64,000 bases of DNA, taken from contig NZ_NEVS01000004.1 of the NCBI RefSeq assembly GCF_002261215.1, positions 4,340,001 through 4,404,000 on the forward strand. Reading direction: 5' to 3'. Under the pieces are notes generated by a model. It was not told where the DNA came from. It searched no databases and saw nothing but the letters and a program-made list of their open reading frames with translations. The stretch is from Bordetella genomosp. 11. GTDB lineage: Bacteria > Pseudomonadota > Gammaproteobacteria > Burkholderiales > Burkholderiaceae_B. The position numbers and the translations under genes are program-made. Positions 36,298-44,863 of the stretch are shown piece by piece; within the stretch, counting starts at the first letter, position 1; every line of letters starts with the position of its first letter.

Positions 36298-38988
36298 TCA
36301 CCGGGCGGCGCGCCGGCGGCCTATTCCCCATAAGACCGCTTGCGCGAGCAGCAGGGGCGCCACGCTGAATGCGACGATGACCGACCACATGCCGGCGGAT
36401 GGCGGGGCGATCTGCAGCAAGGAGGCCGCGGCAGGCAGATAAGGCGGAACTGCCAGCAGCACGGCGCACAGCAGCAGCGCGCCCCATAGCCAGCGGTTCC
36501 GCGTGATTTCGTTCACGACCGGTCCGGATCCCGCGCCGCGCATATTCAGCACATGCCATAGCTGGGCGAAGGCCAGGGTCAGGAATGTCACCGTGACCGA
36601 TTGCCGCGCGTCCAGGCCCAGCCAGCGCGTCGCGGCCAGTGCGCCGAACGTGCTGGCGCTCAATGCGGTTCCGTATAGAACGATCGCCAGCCATTGCCGC
36701 CGACCCAGTATCGGTTGGCGGGGATCGCGCGGCGCGCGGCGCAGGACGCCGGCCTCGCCCTCGCCCATCGCCAGCGCGAAGGCCGGGAATACATCGGTGA
36801 CCAGGTTGAGATAAAGAATCTGCAACGGCAGCAGCGGCAAAGGCAGCCCCGTCAACACCGCCAGCCCGACGGCCATGACTTCGCCGAAATTGCATGACAG
36901 CAGGTAAACGACAAAGCGGCGGATATTGCCGTAGATGACCCTGCCCTCGCGGATCGCCTTGACGATGGTGGGAAAGGCATCGTCAAGCAGGACCATGGCG
37001 GCTGCCTGGCGTGCGACGTCGGTACCGCGCAGGCCCATGGCGACACCGATATCGGCCTGCCGCAAGGCGGGCGCGTCGTTGACGCCGTCGCCCGTCATGG
37101 CGACGATCTCGCCCGCGGCCTGATACGCCTTGACCAGGGCCAGCTTTTCAGCCGGGTTTACGCGGGCGAAGATGCCGATCCCGCGCAAAGCGGGCCAGCC
37201 CTCCGCGATCAGGTGCGCGACGCGCCTGCCCTCGACGATACGCGCGGCATCGGCATCCAATCCGACGGCGCGACCGATGCTGGCCGCGGTCACCGCGTGA
37301 TCGCCCGTCACCATGACGACGCGGATGCCGGCCTGACGGCAGTCCCGGATCGCCTGCGGCACATCGGCGCGAGCGGGATCCTCCAGGCCGATCAGGCCCA
37401 GCAGCACCAGCCCGGCGTAGGGTTCGCCGTCCGCGCGGGTATCCATCTTCATCGCGCAGGCCAGCACGCGCAGCCCGTGCCGGCCGAGCTGGTCGGCACG
37501 GGCCAGCCACTCGGCCCGCATGGCATCATCGAGCGCCGCTTCGCCCTCGATGCCCATCGCGCGCGTTGCGGCGGCAACGACCGCCTCGGGCGCGCCCTTC
37601 ACCGAAAACAGATACCCGTCCCCGCTTTTGTGTATGGTCGCCATCATTTTCGTGGCGGGATCGAAGGCATGCTTCTGGACGGCGGGATGGCCGCGCAGCA
37701 ACGCAGCGCGCCTGATGCCCGCCTCCAGCCCGGCGCGCAGCAGGGCGACCTCCATGGGGTCGCCCGTGCCGCCGCTACCGTCGGCACGGTCCAGGTGGGC
37801 ATCGTTGCAAAGCACCCCCACCCGCAGCAGCGCCGCGACCTGGGCGTCGTCGGCCGGCCAGGGGCGCTCTCCTGCCTTCGGGCGGGCGGGCGCCAGGTCC
37901 ACATCGCCGGAACCGACGCACAGCCGGCGCACCGTCATGCGGTTCTCGGTCAAGGTACCGGTTTTGTCAGTCAGGATGACAGTCGTCGCCCCCAGGGTCT
38001 CTACCGCGGACAACCGCTCCACAAGCGCGTTCTGCCGCGCCATGCGCCACATCCCGCGCGCGAGGGCCAGCGTCGCGACGATGGGAAGGCCCTCCGGTAT
38101 GGCCGCCACGGCCAGCGCGATGGCGGCCTCGATCATGGTGAAGGCGGCCCGGCCCGCGAGCAGCCCTGCGGTGCCGATGGCGGCCGCGACGGCCAGCGTC
38201 ACCCAGCACAGCTGCGCGGACAGCCGGGCCAGATGGCGCTCCAGCGGCGAATCGCCCGGATGGGCATCCACGACCAGTCGCGTCACTTTCCCGAGCTCGG
38301 TCGACAAGCCGGTGGCGACCACGACCCCGGCGCCGCTGCCGCGCGTGACGGCGGTGCCCTTGAACAGCATGCATGCGCGATCGCCTATGCGCGCGTCCGC
38401 GACCACCGGATTCACCTGCTTGTCGACCGGGATCGATTCGCCGGTCAGGGCGGATTCGTCGGCGGCAAGGCGCGACGCTTCGATCAGGCGCACGTCCGCC
38501 GTCACCGCGTCTCCGGCATCCAGCAGGACGATATCGCCTGGCACGAGTTCCTCCGCCGGGACCAGGCGCACCCGGCCATCGCGCCGGATGCGCGCGGTAC
38601 GGCCACCCAGCGCGCGCAGCGCCTCTATCGAGCGCGTGGCCTTCAATTCCGTGGCGAAACCGATCAGGGCATTGACGACGAGTACGGCCGCGATGGTAAA
38701 GCCCTCTTCCAGCTCGCCGAAATAAAAGCCGAGCGCGGCCGCGCCGCCCAGCAGCCAGACCACGGGGCTTTTGAATTGATGCAGCAGCAACCGGGTCATG
38801 CTGGCGGCGCGCGGCGAGGCGATGATGTTCGGCCCGAAACGCTGGCGCCGCGCGGGGACGTCCTCGTCCCGCAGCCCCTCTGCGCTGGCGACGCGCAGCC
38901 GATGGAGCAGCTCCGTCACCCCCAGGGTGTGGGGACGATCGGGCACCGCCATGCCGGCAGCGCCGTCCAGGCCTAACGGCTGATCCAT
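36298..38988 (-). CDS. P2-type cation-transporting ATPase (Ca2+-like)
   Basis: This 896-residue inner-membrane pump has the N-terminal cation-ATPase domain, TGES in the actuator domain (residue ~182), phosphorylation site DKTGTLT (Asp341), the TGDHAVTA hinge and MTGDGVNDAPALR. The transport-site residues match P2A calcium pumps: PEGLP in M4 (Glu299), CNFGEV in M5, and NLVTD in M6. Ca2+ or Mn2+ export is therefore the best guess, although alkali-cation P2 pumps share several of these residues. It stands alone between rsmB and the cytochrome b561 gene, all on the minus strand. Confidence 0.88.
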   Translation of the reverse strand: MDQPLGLDGAAGMAVPDRPHTLGVTELLHRLRVASAEGLRDEDVPARRQRFGPNIIASPRAASMTRLLLHQFKSPVVWLLGGAAALGFYFGELEEGFTIAAVLVVNALIGFATELKATRSIEALRALGGRTARIRRDGRVRLVPAEELVPGDIVLLDAGDAVTADVRLIEASRLAADESALTGESIPVDKQVNPVVADARIGDRACMLFKGTAVTRGSGAGVVVATGLSTELGKVTRLVVDAHPGDSPLERHLARLSAQLCWVTLAVAAAIGTAGLLAGRAAFTMIEAAIALAVAAIPEGLPIVATLALARGMWRMARQNALVERLSAVETLGATTVILTDKTGTLTENRMTVRRLCVGSGDVDLAPARPKAGERPWPADDAQVAALLRVGVLCNDAHLDRADGSGGTGDPMEVALLRAGLEAGIRRAALLRGHPAVQKHAFDPATKMMATIHKSGDGYLFSVKGAPEAVVAAATRAMGIEGEAALDDAMRAEWLARADQLGRHGLRVLACAMKMDTRADGEPYAGLVLLGLIGLEDPARADVPQAIRDCRQAGIRVVMVTGDHAVTAASIGRAVGLDADAARIVEGRRVAHLIAEGWPALRGIGIFARVNPAEKLALVKAYQAAGEIVAMTGDGVNDAPALRQADIGVAMGLRGTDVARQAAAMVLLDDAFPTIVKAIREGRVIYGNIRRFVVYLLSCNFGEVMAVGLAVLTGLPLPLLPLQILYLNLVTDVFPAFALAMGEGEAGVLRRAPRDPRQPILGRRQWLAIVLYGTALSASTFGALAATRWLGLDARQSVTVTFLTLAFAQLWHVLNMRGAGSGPVVNEITRNRWLWGALLLCAVLLAVPPYLPAAASLLQIAPPSAGMWSVIVAFSVAPLLLAQAVLWGIGRRRAAR

Positions 38989-39166
38989 AGGTTGGCTCGC
39001 TCTTCACGATGGATGTGCCGCGGGTCCAGGTCCTTGCGCTGCCGATGGGGATGCAGCGACCTGAGCGTTCGCGGCCGGTGCCCCATGTGTACCGCCCCGC
39101 GCGCCGGGCGTTATTGATCTCGAACAAGGCCGAGGCCGATCCTGCCCGCCGGCGCCGGCCCGCGCC

Positions 39167-39727
39167 CTAGCGGGGCGCCATGCGGCGCAGCGTATCGTCC
39201 CTGACGACGAAGTGATGCCATAGCGCCGCCAGCGCATGCGCCCCGATGACGAAATAAAAGGCGTTGCCGATCAGCTCATGCGCTTCCTTGATGACGCCAT
39301 GCAGCAGCGGCCAGGCCGGCACAACCTGGATGGACCACCCCAGGCCCGGGACGACCACCGGGTAGCCGCCTGTGTTCAGCATCAGTATGCCCAGTATGGG
39401 TTGTGCCACGAGGAAGATATACAGGGCCGCGTGCGCGGCAGCGGCCAGGCGGCGCAGCAGCGGCGTCTCGTTCGCGGGCGGGGGCGCGCGCCGGAAGGCC
39501 CGCCAGGCCAGCCGCGCCACCGACAGCGTCAGGACGGAAAGGCCCGCGCCCATATGCACGGACGTCCACAGCGACCGTGAGGCGGTACCGGACGGACCGC
39601 GGATTTCGATGGCCAGATAGGCCAGGCCCACGAGCACGGCGGTCAGCCAATGGAAAGCGATCGATAGCCGATCGTAGCGGGGCGCGGCCAACGCGGCGGC
39701 CGGCGCATGGAAGGTTGTATTGGACAT
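39167..39727 (-). CDS. Cytochrome b561
   Basis: This 186-residue four-helix inner-membrane diheme cytochrome has candidate heme His residues in IAFHWLTAVLV (helix 1), SVHMGAGLSVL (helix 2) and GAHALAALWHHF (helix 4), with a further His in KEAHELIGNAF. Family members oxidise quinol or pass electrons to superoxide. It begins 18 bp after the sensor kinase gene, so it is probably cotranscribed with the two-component system. Confidence 0.9.
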   Translation of the reverse strand: MSNTTFHAPAAALAAPRYDRLSIAFHWLTAVLVGLAYLAIEIRGPSGTASRSLWTSVHMGAGLSVLTLSVARLAWRAFRRAPPPANETPLLRRLAAAAHAALYIFLVAQPILGILMLNTGGYPVVVPGLGWSIQVVPAWPLLHGVIKEAHELIGNAFYFVIGAHALAALWHHFVVRDDTLRRMAPR

Positions 39728-39745
39728 GGCGTCTGGTGAGCGGGC

Positions 39746-41089
39746 TCAGTTCGTACTGTTGATGGGATAGGGAGGAATGTCGATCCTGACCTTCAGGCCG
39801 ACGGGGGGCGATGCATGGGCATCGGACAATGCGATGCGGGCCTGCCAGCGGTTCACGATGGCCGCGACGATCGAGAGACCCAGGCCGGATCCGCTTTGGC
39901 GGCTGCCGACGATCCGGTAGAAGCGGTCGAAGACGCGGTCGCGTTCCGCCGGCGCGATACCGGGGCCGTTGTCCTCGACCTCCAGCACCGTTCCCGAGCT
40001 GTCGCCGCGCAGGCGCAGATCGACGCGGCCGCCCGCGGGGGTATAGCGGATGGCGTTGTCCAGCAGGTTGCGCGCGAGGGTGGCCAGGTCGACCGGCGTC
40101 GCGGCGATCCGCACGGCATCGTCCACCTGCACGCCCAGGTCGATGGATCGGGCTTCGGCCATCGGCAATAAGTCTTCCACGACGCGCGATATCACGGCTT
40201 TCGCATCGATCAACGGCGCCGGCCGCGGCGCGGCGTCCTGCGAACGCGCCAGTGACAGCAACTGCTCGGCCAGCGCGATCGTGCGCCGCAGGCCGCCGCG
40301 CAACTCCGCCAGGCGCGCGGCGGCGTCCGGCGATACCTGCGCGGCCGACACGTTGTCCAGCTGCACCGACATGGCCGCAAGCGGCGAGCGCAGCTCGTGC
40401 GCCGCATCGGCCACGAAACGCCGCTGCATTTCCATGGACTCGCGCACGCGGCCCAGCAGGCCGTTGATCGACGCGACAAAGGGCCGGATCTCGCGCGGCA
40501 CCTGCGTGTCGTCCAAGGGACGCAGATCATGATGGATGCGGGCGTCGATGCCGCGCGCCAGGCGCGAGACCGGCAACAGGCCGCGCCGTATCATCAAGGC
40601 GATCGCGGCGATCAGCACGGGAATCAGGATCATGAAAGGGACCAGCGTGCGCCACCCACTGCCGCGCGCAAGCTCATCGCGCGCGGCGGTGCGCTGGCCG
40701 ACGGCCAGCCTTTCGCCGGACCGCAGCTGGGTGACGTAGAAGCGCCAGCGGGCGCCGTTCGCATCCAGGGTCTGGAAGCCGTCGGGCAGATCGTCGGGCA
40801 GGCTCAGGCTGCCCGGCCATGCCGCGGCGCGGGCTTGTCCTCGATCCAGCAACTGGATCACCACCGCGCGCTTGCGCATCTCGTGATCGTTGGCGAACGG
40901 CATCGCCGGCGCCATGGGCGAGAGCGCGTTCTGGTCCATCAGCGCGGCAACCTGCCGCAGCTGCGCGTCCTGGTATTCATTCGCCTCATGAATGGCGGTG
41001 AAGAAGGAAGACACGCCCGCGAGCACCGCCGCGACGGCGACGATGGCGGCCAGCCAACAGGACAGGTAAACCTGTAGCGAAACCTTCAT
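39746..41089 (-). CDS. Sensor histidine kinase (QseC type)
   Basis: This 447-residue inner-membrane kinase has two transmembrane helices (residues ~8-30 and ~150-170) flanking a periplasmic domain, then HAMP, HisKA (FVADAAHELRSPLAAMSVQL) and the ATPase domain (NLLDNAIRYTPAGG, DNGPGI, GSGLGLSIVAAIV). The architecture and wording match QseC/PmrB-like kinases. The start at 41089 overlaps the regulator stop by 4 bp (ATGA). The ligand is unknown. Confidence 0.92.
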   Translation of the reverse strand: MKVSLQVYLSCWLAAIVAVAAVLAGVSSFFTAIHEANEYQDAQLRQVAALMDQNALSPMAPAMPFANDHEMRKRAVVIQLLDRGQARAAAWPGSLSLPDDLPDGFQTLDANGARWRFYVTQLRSGERLAVGQRTAARDELARGSGWRTLVPFMILIPVLIAAIALMIRRGLLPVSRLARGIDARIHHDLRPLDDTQVPREIRPFVASINGLLGRVRESMEMQRRFVADAAHELRSPLAAMSVQLDNVSAAQVSPDAAARLAELRGGLRRTIALAEQLLSLARSQDAAPRPAPLIDAKAVISRVVEDLLPMAEARSIDLGVQVDDAVRIAATPVDLATLARNLLDNAIRYTPAGGRVDLRLRGDSSGTVLEVEDNGPGIAPAERDRVFDRFYRIVGSRQSGSGLGLSIVAAIVNRWQARIALSDAHASPPVGLKVRIDIPPYPINSTN

Positions 41090-41748
41090 CGGGCGCTCGC
41101 GACGCTCCATCCCAGCCCCCTGACATTGCGTATGGCCGCGCTGCCCAGCTTGCGGCGCAGGCCGTGGATAAGGTATTCGACGGCATTGCTTTCAACCTGC
41201 TCGTTCCAGCCGTAGACCCGCTCTTCCAGCTCGTGGCGCGACAGAATGGCCCCCGGACGCAGCATCAGGGCCTGCAGCAGCGCGAACTCTTTCGCGGTCA
41301 GCCGGATCTCCTGCCCGTCGATGGCGGCCACGCGGCGCACCAGGTCCAGGCTGAGGTGGCCGTTGGTCAGCACGGACGCGGCACTGCCTGCCTGGCGGCG
41401 CATGACGGCCCGCATGCGAGCCACCAGCTCCGCGGTTTCGAAAGGCTTGGCGATGTAGTCGTCCGCGCCCATGTCCAAGCCGGCAACGCGATCCGCGAGC
41501 GCGTCGCGCGCCGTGATGACCAGCACGGGCAGCGTGTCGCCCCGGCGCCTGAGTTCGGCCAGCACGCCCAAACCATCGCGGCCCGGCAGGCCCAGATCCA
41601 GCAGCATGAAATCGTAGTCATGCGTGGCAACCGCCACCAGGGCGGCCTCGCCGTCCGCCACGTGGTCGACGGCATAAGCCGCGTCGCGCAAGGCGATCAG
41701 GACGGCAGAAGCGATCATGGGGTCGTCTTCGACCAGCAGGACTCTCAT
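41086..41748 (-). CDS. OmpR-family response regulator (QseB type)
   Basis: This 220-residue regulator has a receiver domain (VLLVEDDPMIASAVL, phospho-acceptor Asp in LLDLGLPGRDG, KPFETAELVAR) and a winged-helix C-terminal domain (LTAKEFALLQALMLRPGAILSRHELEERVYG, VEYLIHGLRRKLG). It is the partner of the overlapping QseC-type kinase. The operon order regulator-kinase-cytochrome b561 suggests that the b-type cytochrome is a target or accessory. It is divergent from the sulfur island. Confidence 0.93.
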   Translation of the reverse strand: MRVLLVEDDPMIASAVLIALRDAAYAVDHVADGEAALVAVATHDYDFMLLDLGLPGRDGLGVLAELRRRGDTLPVLVITARDALADRVAGLDMGADDYIAKPFETAELVARMRAVMRRQAGSAASVLTNGHLSLDLVRRVAAIDGQEIRLTAKEFALLQALMLRPGAILSRHELEERVYGWNEQVESNAVEYLIHGLRRKLGSAAIRNVRGLGWSVASAR

Positions 41749-41866
41749 GCCTGGAATTCCGGTTCTTGGTTCATCGGTCGGCAGCTTAGCGGCGAATACT
41801 TAGCGCCGACTTAGGAAGGCGCCGTCCCGGGCGGCGCGGCGCCTGCTAATTCCATATGGATATATA

Positions 41867-41888
41867 TTTATTATCGAATGTAATATAC
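41867..41888. promoter_or_regulatory. AT-rich operator candidate upstream of tsdB
   Basis: The sequence around 41867-41888 contains AATGTAATATA (41877-41887), 28 bp before the tsdB start. The same 11 bases occur in reverse complement at 44812-44822 between the peroxiredoxin and persulfide dioxygenase genes. It stands out in a GC-rich chromosome and is a plausible site for the BigR/SqrR-type repressor encoded in this island. Confidence 0.55.
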
Positions 41889-41914
41889 GAAAAAATCGCA
41901 AGCAGGGGACAGGA

Positions 41915-42667
41915 ATGAAGGGACAACCCACGGGCACGCCGCCGCGCCAGGAAGCGCCGCGCCGGACGACATACCGACGATGCGCCGCGCTGCTGCTGGC
42001 CTGTTCCGCCGCGTCCGGCGGCCTGGCCGTTGCGGCGGATGGCGTGCAGACCGGACGCGGCATCGCCGACAACGGCATCAATGGCGTGGCGGCCTGTGCG
42101 GCCTGCCACGGCGCGAAGGGCGAAGGCAACCCGGCGGGCGGCTTTCCCCGCCTTGCCGGGCAAGGCGCGGAGTATCTCGCCAAGCAGTTGGATGACATCG
42201 CCGACGGCGTGCGGCCCAGCCCGCTCATGGCCCCGATCGCCAAAGGCCTGGACCCGACGCAACGCAAGGCCGTAGCAGCGTATTACGCCGGCCTGCCGCC
42301 GCCCTATTCCGCCGCGGCGGTAGAGGCTTCCGCCGACGCGGCCGTTACGCCCGCCCAGCGCGGCGCGTGGCTGGCTACGCGGGGAGATTGGGGCAAGAAT
42401 CTGCCCGCATGCAACCAGTGCCATGGCCCGGGCGGCGTGGGCGTCGGCGCGGCCATTCCCGCGTTGGCGGGACAGTCCGCGGATTACCTGGCGAACCAGT
42501 TGAAGGCCTGGCAGGCGGGACGCCGTTCGCCGCTGCCGCTGGGCCTGATGCCAGCGATCGCCACGCGGCTAAGCCCCCAGGACATCGATGCCGTCTCGGC
42601 GTATTACGCCGGCCTGCCGGGAACATCGGCCGGCGTCACGGCTAAAGCGGGAGACAAACATGAGTGA
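41915..42667 (+). CDS. tsdB: Diheme cytochrome c (c4/TsdB-like)
   Basis: This 250-residue periplasmic protein has a signal peptide (cleavage near residue 41) and two class I cytochrome c domains with heme motifs CAACH (61-65) and CNQCH (166-170), each followed by a likely Met ligand (SPLMAPIA and LGLMPAIA). This is the c4 pattern. It overlaps the thiosulfate-dehydrogenase-like gene by 8 bp, and TsdB in known tsdBA loci is a diheme c4-type electron acceptor for TsdA. The name is based on that context. AT-rich sequence just upstream contains a candidate repressor site. Confidence 0.8.
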   Translation: MKGQPTGTPPRQEAPRRTTYRRCAALLLACSAASGGLAVAADGVQTGRGIADNGINGVAACAACHGAKGEGNPAGGFPRLAGQGAEYLAKQLDDIADGVRPSPLMAPIAKGLDPTQRKAVAAYYAGLPPPYSAAAVEASADAAVTPAQRGAWLATRGDWGKNLPACNQCHGPGGVGVGAAIPALAGQSADYLANQLKAWQAGRRSPLPLGLMPAIATRLSPQDIDAVSAYYAGLPGTSAGVTAKAGDKHE

Positions 42668-43610
42668 CACCGCACCGGCCGACCGCGAGGCACGCGGCGC
42701 ATACCGCCCGTCCTTCGCGCGCATCGTCGCCGCAGCCGTCCTGGCCCTGCCACTTGCCGCCCTGGCCGCCGGGAAAGCGCCCGTCTTCCAGCCCCCGCCG
42801 GAGTCGGCCATACCGGATAACGAATTCGGCAAGGTCGTGCGGGAAGGCGAGCGGATCTTCATGAACACGCCCGGGCGCGCGGCCCAGTACGTCGGCAACA
42901 ACCTGAACTGCGCCAGTTGCCACCTCGATGCCGGCCGGCGGCCGGACTCCGCGCCCATGTGGGCGGCGTACGTGGTCTACCCCGCGTATCGCAGCAAGAA
43001 CAAGCACGTGAATACCCTGGCCGAGAGAATCCAGGGCTGTTTCATGTACAGCATGAACGGCAAGGCGCCGCCGCAGGACGATCCGATCATGACCGCGCTG
43101 CAGACCTATATGTTCTGGCTGGCAAGCGAGGCGCCGACCGGCGTGAAGCTATCCGGCCAGGGTTATCCCAAGCTGCCGCAGCCGGCCCTGAAGGCCGACT
43201 ACCTGCGCGGGCAGGAAGTCTACGGGCAGAACTGCGCGCTATGCCACGGTGCCAACGGCGAAGGCCGTAAAACCCAGGACGGTCGCTGGGTATTTCCCGC
43301 CCTTTGGGGCGCGGATTCGTTCAACTGGGGCGCCGGCATGCACCAGCTGGGCAACGCCGCGGGCTTCATCAAGGCCAATATGCCGCTGGGCCAGGGCGGC
43401 CTGCTGTCGGTGCAGGAGGCCTGGGACGTCGCCTATTTCATGAATGCGCACGAGCGTCCGCAGGATCCGCGCTATCGCGGCGACGTCGCCGAGACCCGCA
43501 GGAAGTATCACGATGACAGCGATTCCCTGTACGGCCTGGAGGTCAATGGACAATTGCTGGGGGCTCATGCGCCACCTGCGGGCGGACGCTTGCGCGGCGC
43601 CACGCCATAG
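42660..43610 (+). CDS. tsdA: Thiosulfate dehydrogenase-like diheme cytochrome (TsdA)
   Basis: This 316-residue periplasmic diheme cytochrome has a signal peptide (residues ~20-37), heme motifs CASCH (84-88) and CALCH (192-196), and the TsdA-specific stretch LAERIQGCFMYSMNG, in which Cys127 corresponds to the unusual Cys ligand of the active-site heme. The FIKANMPLG segment (Met241) would supply the second-heme ligand. TsdA oxidises thiosulfate to tetrathionate, or works in reverse. The ATG at 42660 overlaps tsdB by 8 bp. The family assignment is strong, and the direction of catalysis in this organism is unknown. Confidence 0.85.
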   Translation: MSDTAPADREARGAYRPSFARIVAAAVLALPLAALAAGKAPVFQPPPESAIPDNEFGKVVREGERIFMNTPGRAAQYVGNNLNCASCHLDAGRRPDSAPMWAAYVVYPAYRSKNKHVNTLAERIQGCFMYSMNGKAPPQDDPIMTALQTYMFWLASEAPTGVKLSGQGYPKLPQPALKADYLRGQEVYGQNCALCHGANGEGRKTQDGRWVFPALWGADSFNWGAGMHQLGNAAGFIKANMPLGQGGLLSVQEAWDVAYFMNAHERPQDPRYRGDVAETRRKYHDDSDSLYGLEVNGQLLGAHAPPAGGRLRGATP

Positions 43611-43636
43611 CGCGCCCGGCGCCAACCGCGGATAGG

Positions 43637-44089
43637 TCAACCCTGGCGTTCGACCCGCGCGAAGCGGGCGCTGTCGGCCGGCGTGGCGGGACCTTGCGGC
43701 CGGACCGCGGGGGTGGGTGCCGGCGTGGGCGCGGGGATGTCCGCACCCGTGGACGGCGCCGCGGGACCGCCGCAGAAAACCGCGTACAGGCAGTCCAGCA
43801 GGGTTTTGATGCGGGGATCCGCGATGCTGTAGAACACCGACCGGGCCTGGTGCCGCGTCCGCACGAGGCCGTTCTGGCGCAGCTCCGCCAACTGCTGCGA
43901 AAGACCCGGCTGCCGCAGGCCCAGGGTACGCTCCAGCGTTGCCACCGAACATTCCTCGCGCGCGATCTCGCACAGCAACAGCAACCGTATGGGGTGCGCG
44001 AGCAGCCGCAGGATCTCGGCGGCCTCGGGCACCGCCGCCTTCATGGCGTCCAGCGCGTTGCCCTTGGCGTCGCTCATGCCGCCGTTCAC
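43637..44089 (-). CDS. bigR: ArsR-family persulfide-sensing repressor (BigR/SqrR type)
   Basis: This 150-residue ArsR winged-helix protein (EILRLLAHPIRLLLLCEIA; LRQPGLSQQLAELRQNGLVRTR) has Cys40 and Cys106 at the positions of the redox pair of BigR and SqrR, which form a tetrasulfide bridge on exposure to persulfide and leave DNA. Two further Cys (47 and 100) are present. After residue ~108 there is an unusual Pro/Ala/Thr-rich tail of ~40 residues. The start is taken as GTG at 44089, with GGAGA 7 bases ahead and overlap with the upstream stop; ATG at 44077 is the alternative. It probably represses the surrounding sulfur genes. Confidence 0.85.
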   Translation of the reverse strand: MNGGMSDAKGNALDAMKAAVPEAAEILRLLAHPIRLLLLCEIAREECSVATLERTLGLRQPGLSQQLAELRQNGLVRTRHQARSVFYSIADPRIKTLLDCLYAVFCGGPAAPSTGADIPAPTPAPTPAVRPQGPATPADSARFARVERQG

Positions 44090-44739
44090 GGCTTTCTCCA
44101 GCGGAAGTACCAGGATTCGCCTTCACCCGGCGCGCAGGCCAGCGCGGCGGCCGCATCGGCCGGTGCCGGTTCGAGCAGCCGTTCGCCGGGCTGCCAGCCC
44201 TCCGGCGTGGACGCCCGCTCGCGGTCGCCCGTCTGCAGCGCGGCCACCAGCCGCAGCAATTCCTCGATGGAACGGCCGATATTCGCGGGATACCAGCTCA
44301 TGGCGCGCACGATGCCCTCAGGGTCGATCACGTAGGTCGCGCGCGCCGTCGAACTGTCCGCCGCGGCGGCGTCGACCATACCGTAGCCGCGCGCGATCGC
44401 CATGGAAGGGTCCTCGACGATGGGAAAGTCGATCTTCACGCCGAACCGGGCATGGATATCGTGGATCCACGCGAGATGAGAAAACAGTCCATCGACGGAC
44501 AAGGCCAGCAGGTCGCAGCCCAAGGCGTCGAAGCGCGGCTTGGCCTGGGCGAAGGCGATGAATTCGCTGGTGCAGACGGGAGTGAAATCCGCGGGATGCG
44601 AAAACAGCAGGAGCCATCGCCCGCGGTAGTCGCCCAGCGCGACCTCGCCCATGGTCGTGCGCGCCTTGAACCCCGGGGCCGGTTCATTGATGCGCAGCGG
44701 AGGGTGGGAAATCGAGGGGGACAGGTCCATGGCGATCAC
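44086..44739 (-). CDS. Peroxiredoxin, 1-Cys (Prx6) type
   Basis: This peroxiredoxin of about 217 residues has the peroxidatic Cys in HPADFTPVCTSEF (Cys56) and the Prx6-like segments LALSVDGLFSHLAWIHDI and FPIVEDPSMAIARGYGM, with TYVIDPEGIVRAM and the long C-terminal arm. It would reduce peroxides or, in this context, oxidised sulfur species. It is cotranscribed with and overlaps the BigR-like repressor, which is an unusual addition to a bigR locus. Met4 (44730) is an equally likely start. Confidence 0.88.
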   Translation of the reverse strand: MIAMDLSPSISHPPLRINEPAPGFKARTTMGEVALGDYRGRWLLLFSHPADFTPVCTSEFIAFAQAKPRFDALGCDLLALSVDGLFSHLAWIHDIHARFGVKIDFPIVEDPSMAIARGYGMVDAAAADSSTARATYVIDPEGIVRAMSWYPANIGRSIEELLRLVAALQTGDRERASTPEGWQPGERLLEPAPADAAAALACAPGEGESWYFRWRKP

Positions 44740-44805
44740 GCGGCTGAAAGAGCGCCAATGCTACCGCGCCGGCGGCAGGCACCCAAAAACAACTGGACTG
44801 GGTAC

Positions 44806-44836
44806 ATTTACTATATTACATTAATCGCGTAATTAG
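44806..44836. promoter_or_regulatory. AT-rich operator candidate between divergent sulfur operons
   Basis: This segment includes TATATTACATT (44812-44822) followed by AATCGCGTAATTAGC. The first 11 bases match the reverse complement of the site near 41880, and GCTAATTA in reverse complement matches a site near 48900. It lies between the minus-strand peroxiredoxin-bigR unit and the plus-strand dioxygenase operon and could control both. Confidence 0.6.
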
Positions 44837-44863
44837 CACCTGCAAAGAGATCCGGAGGTCGCC

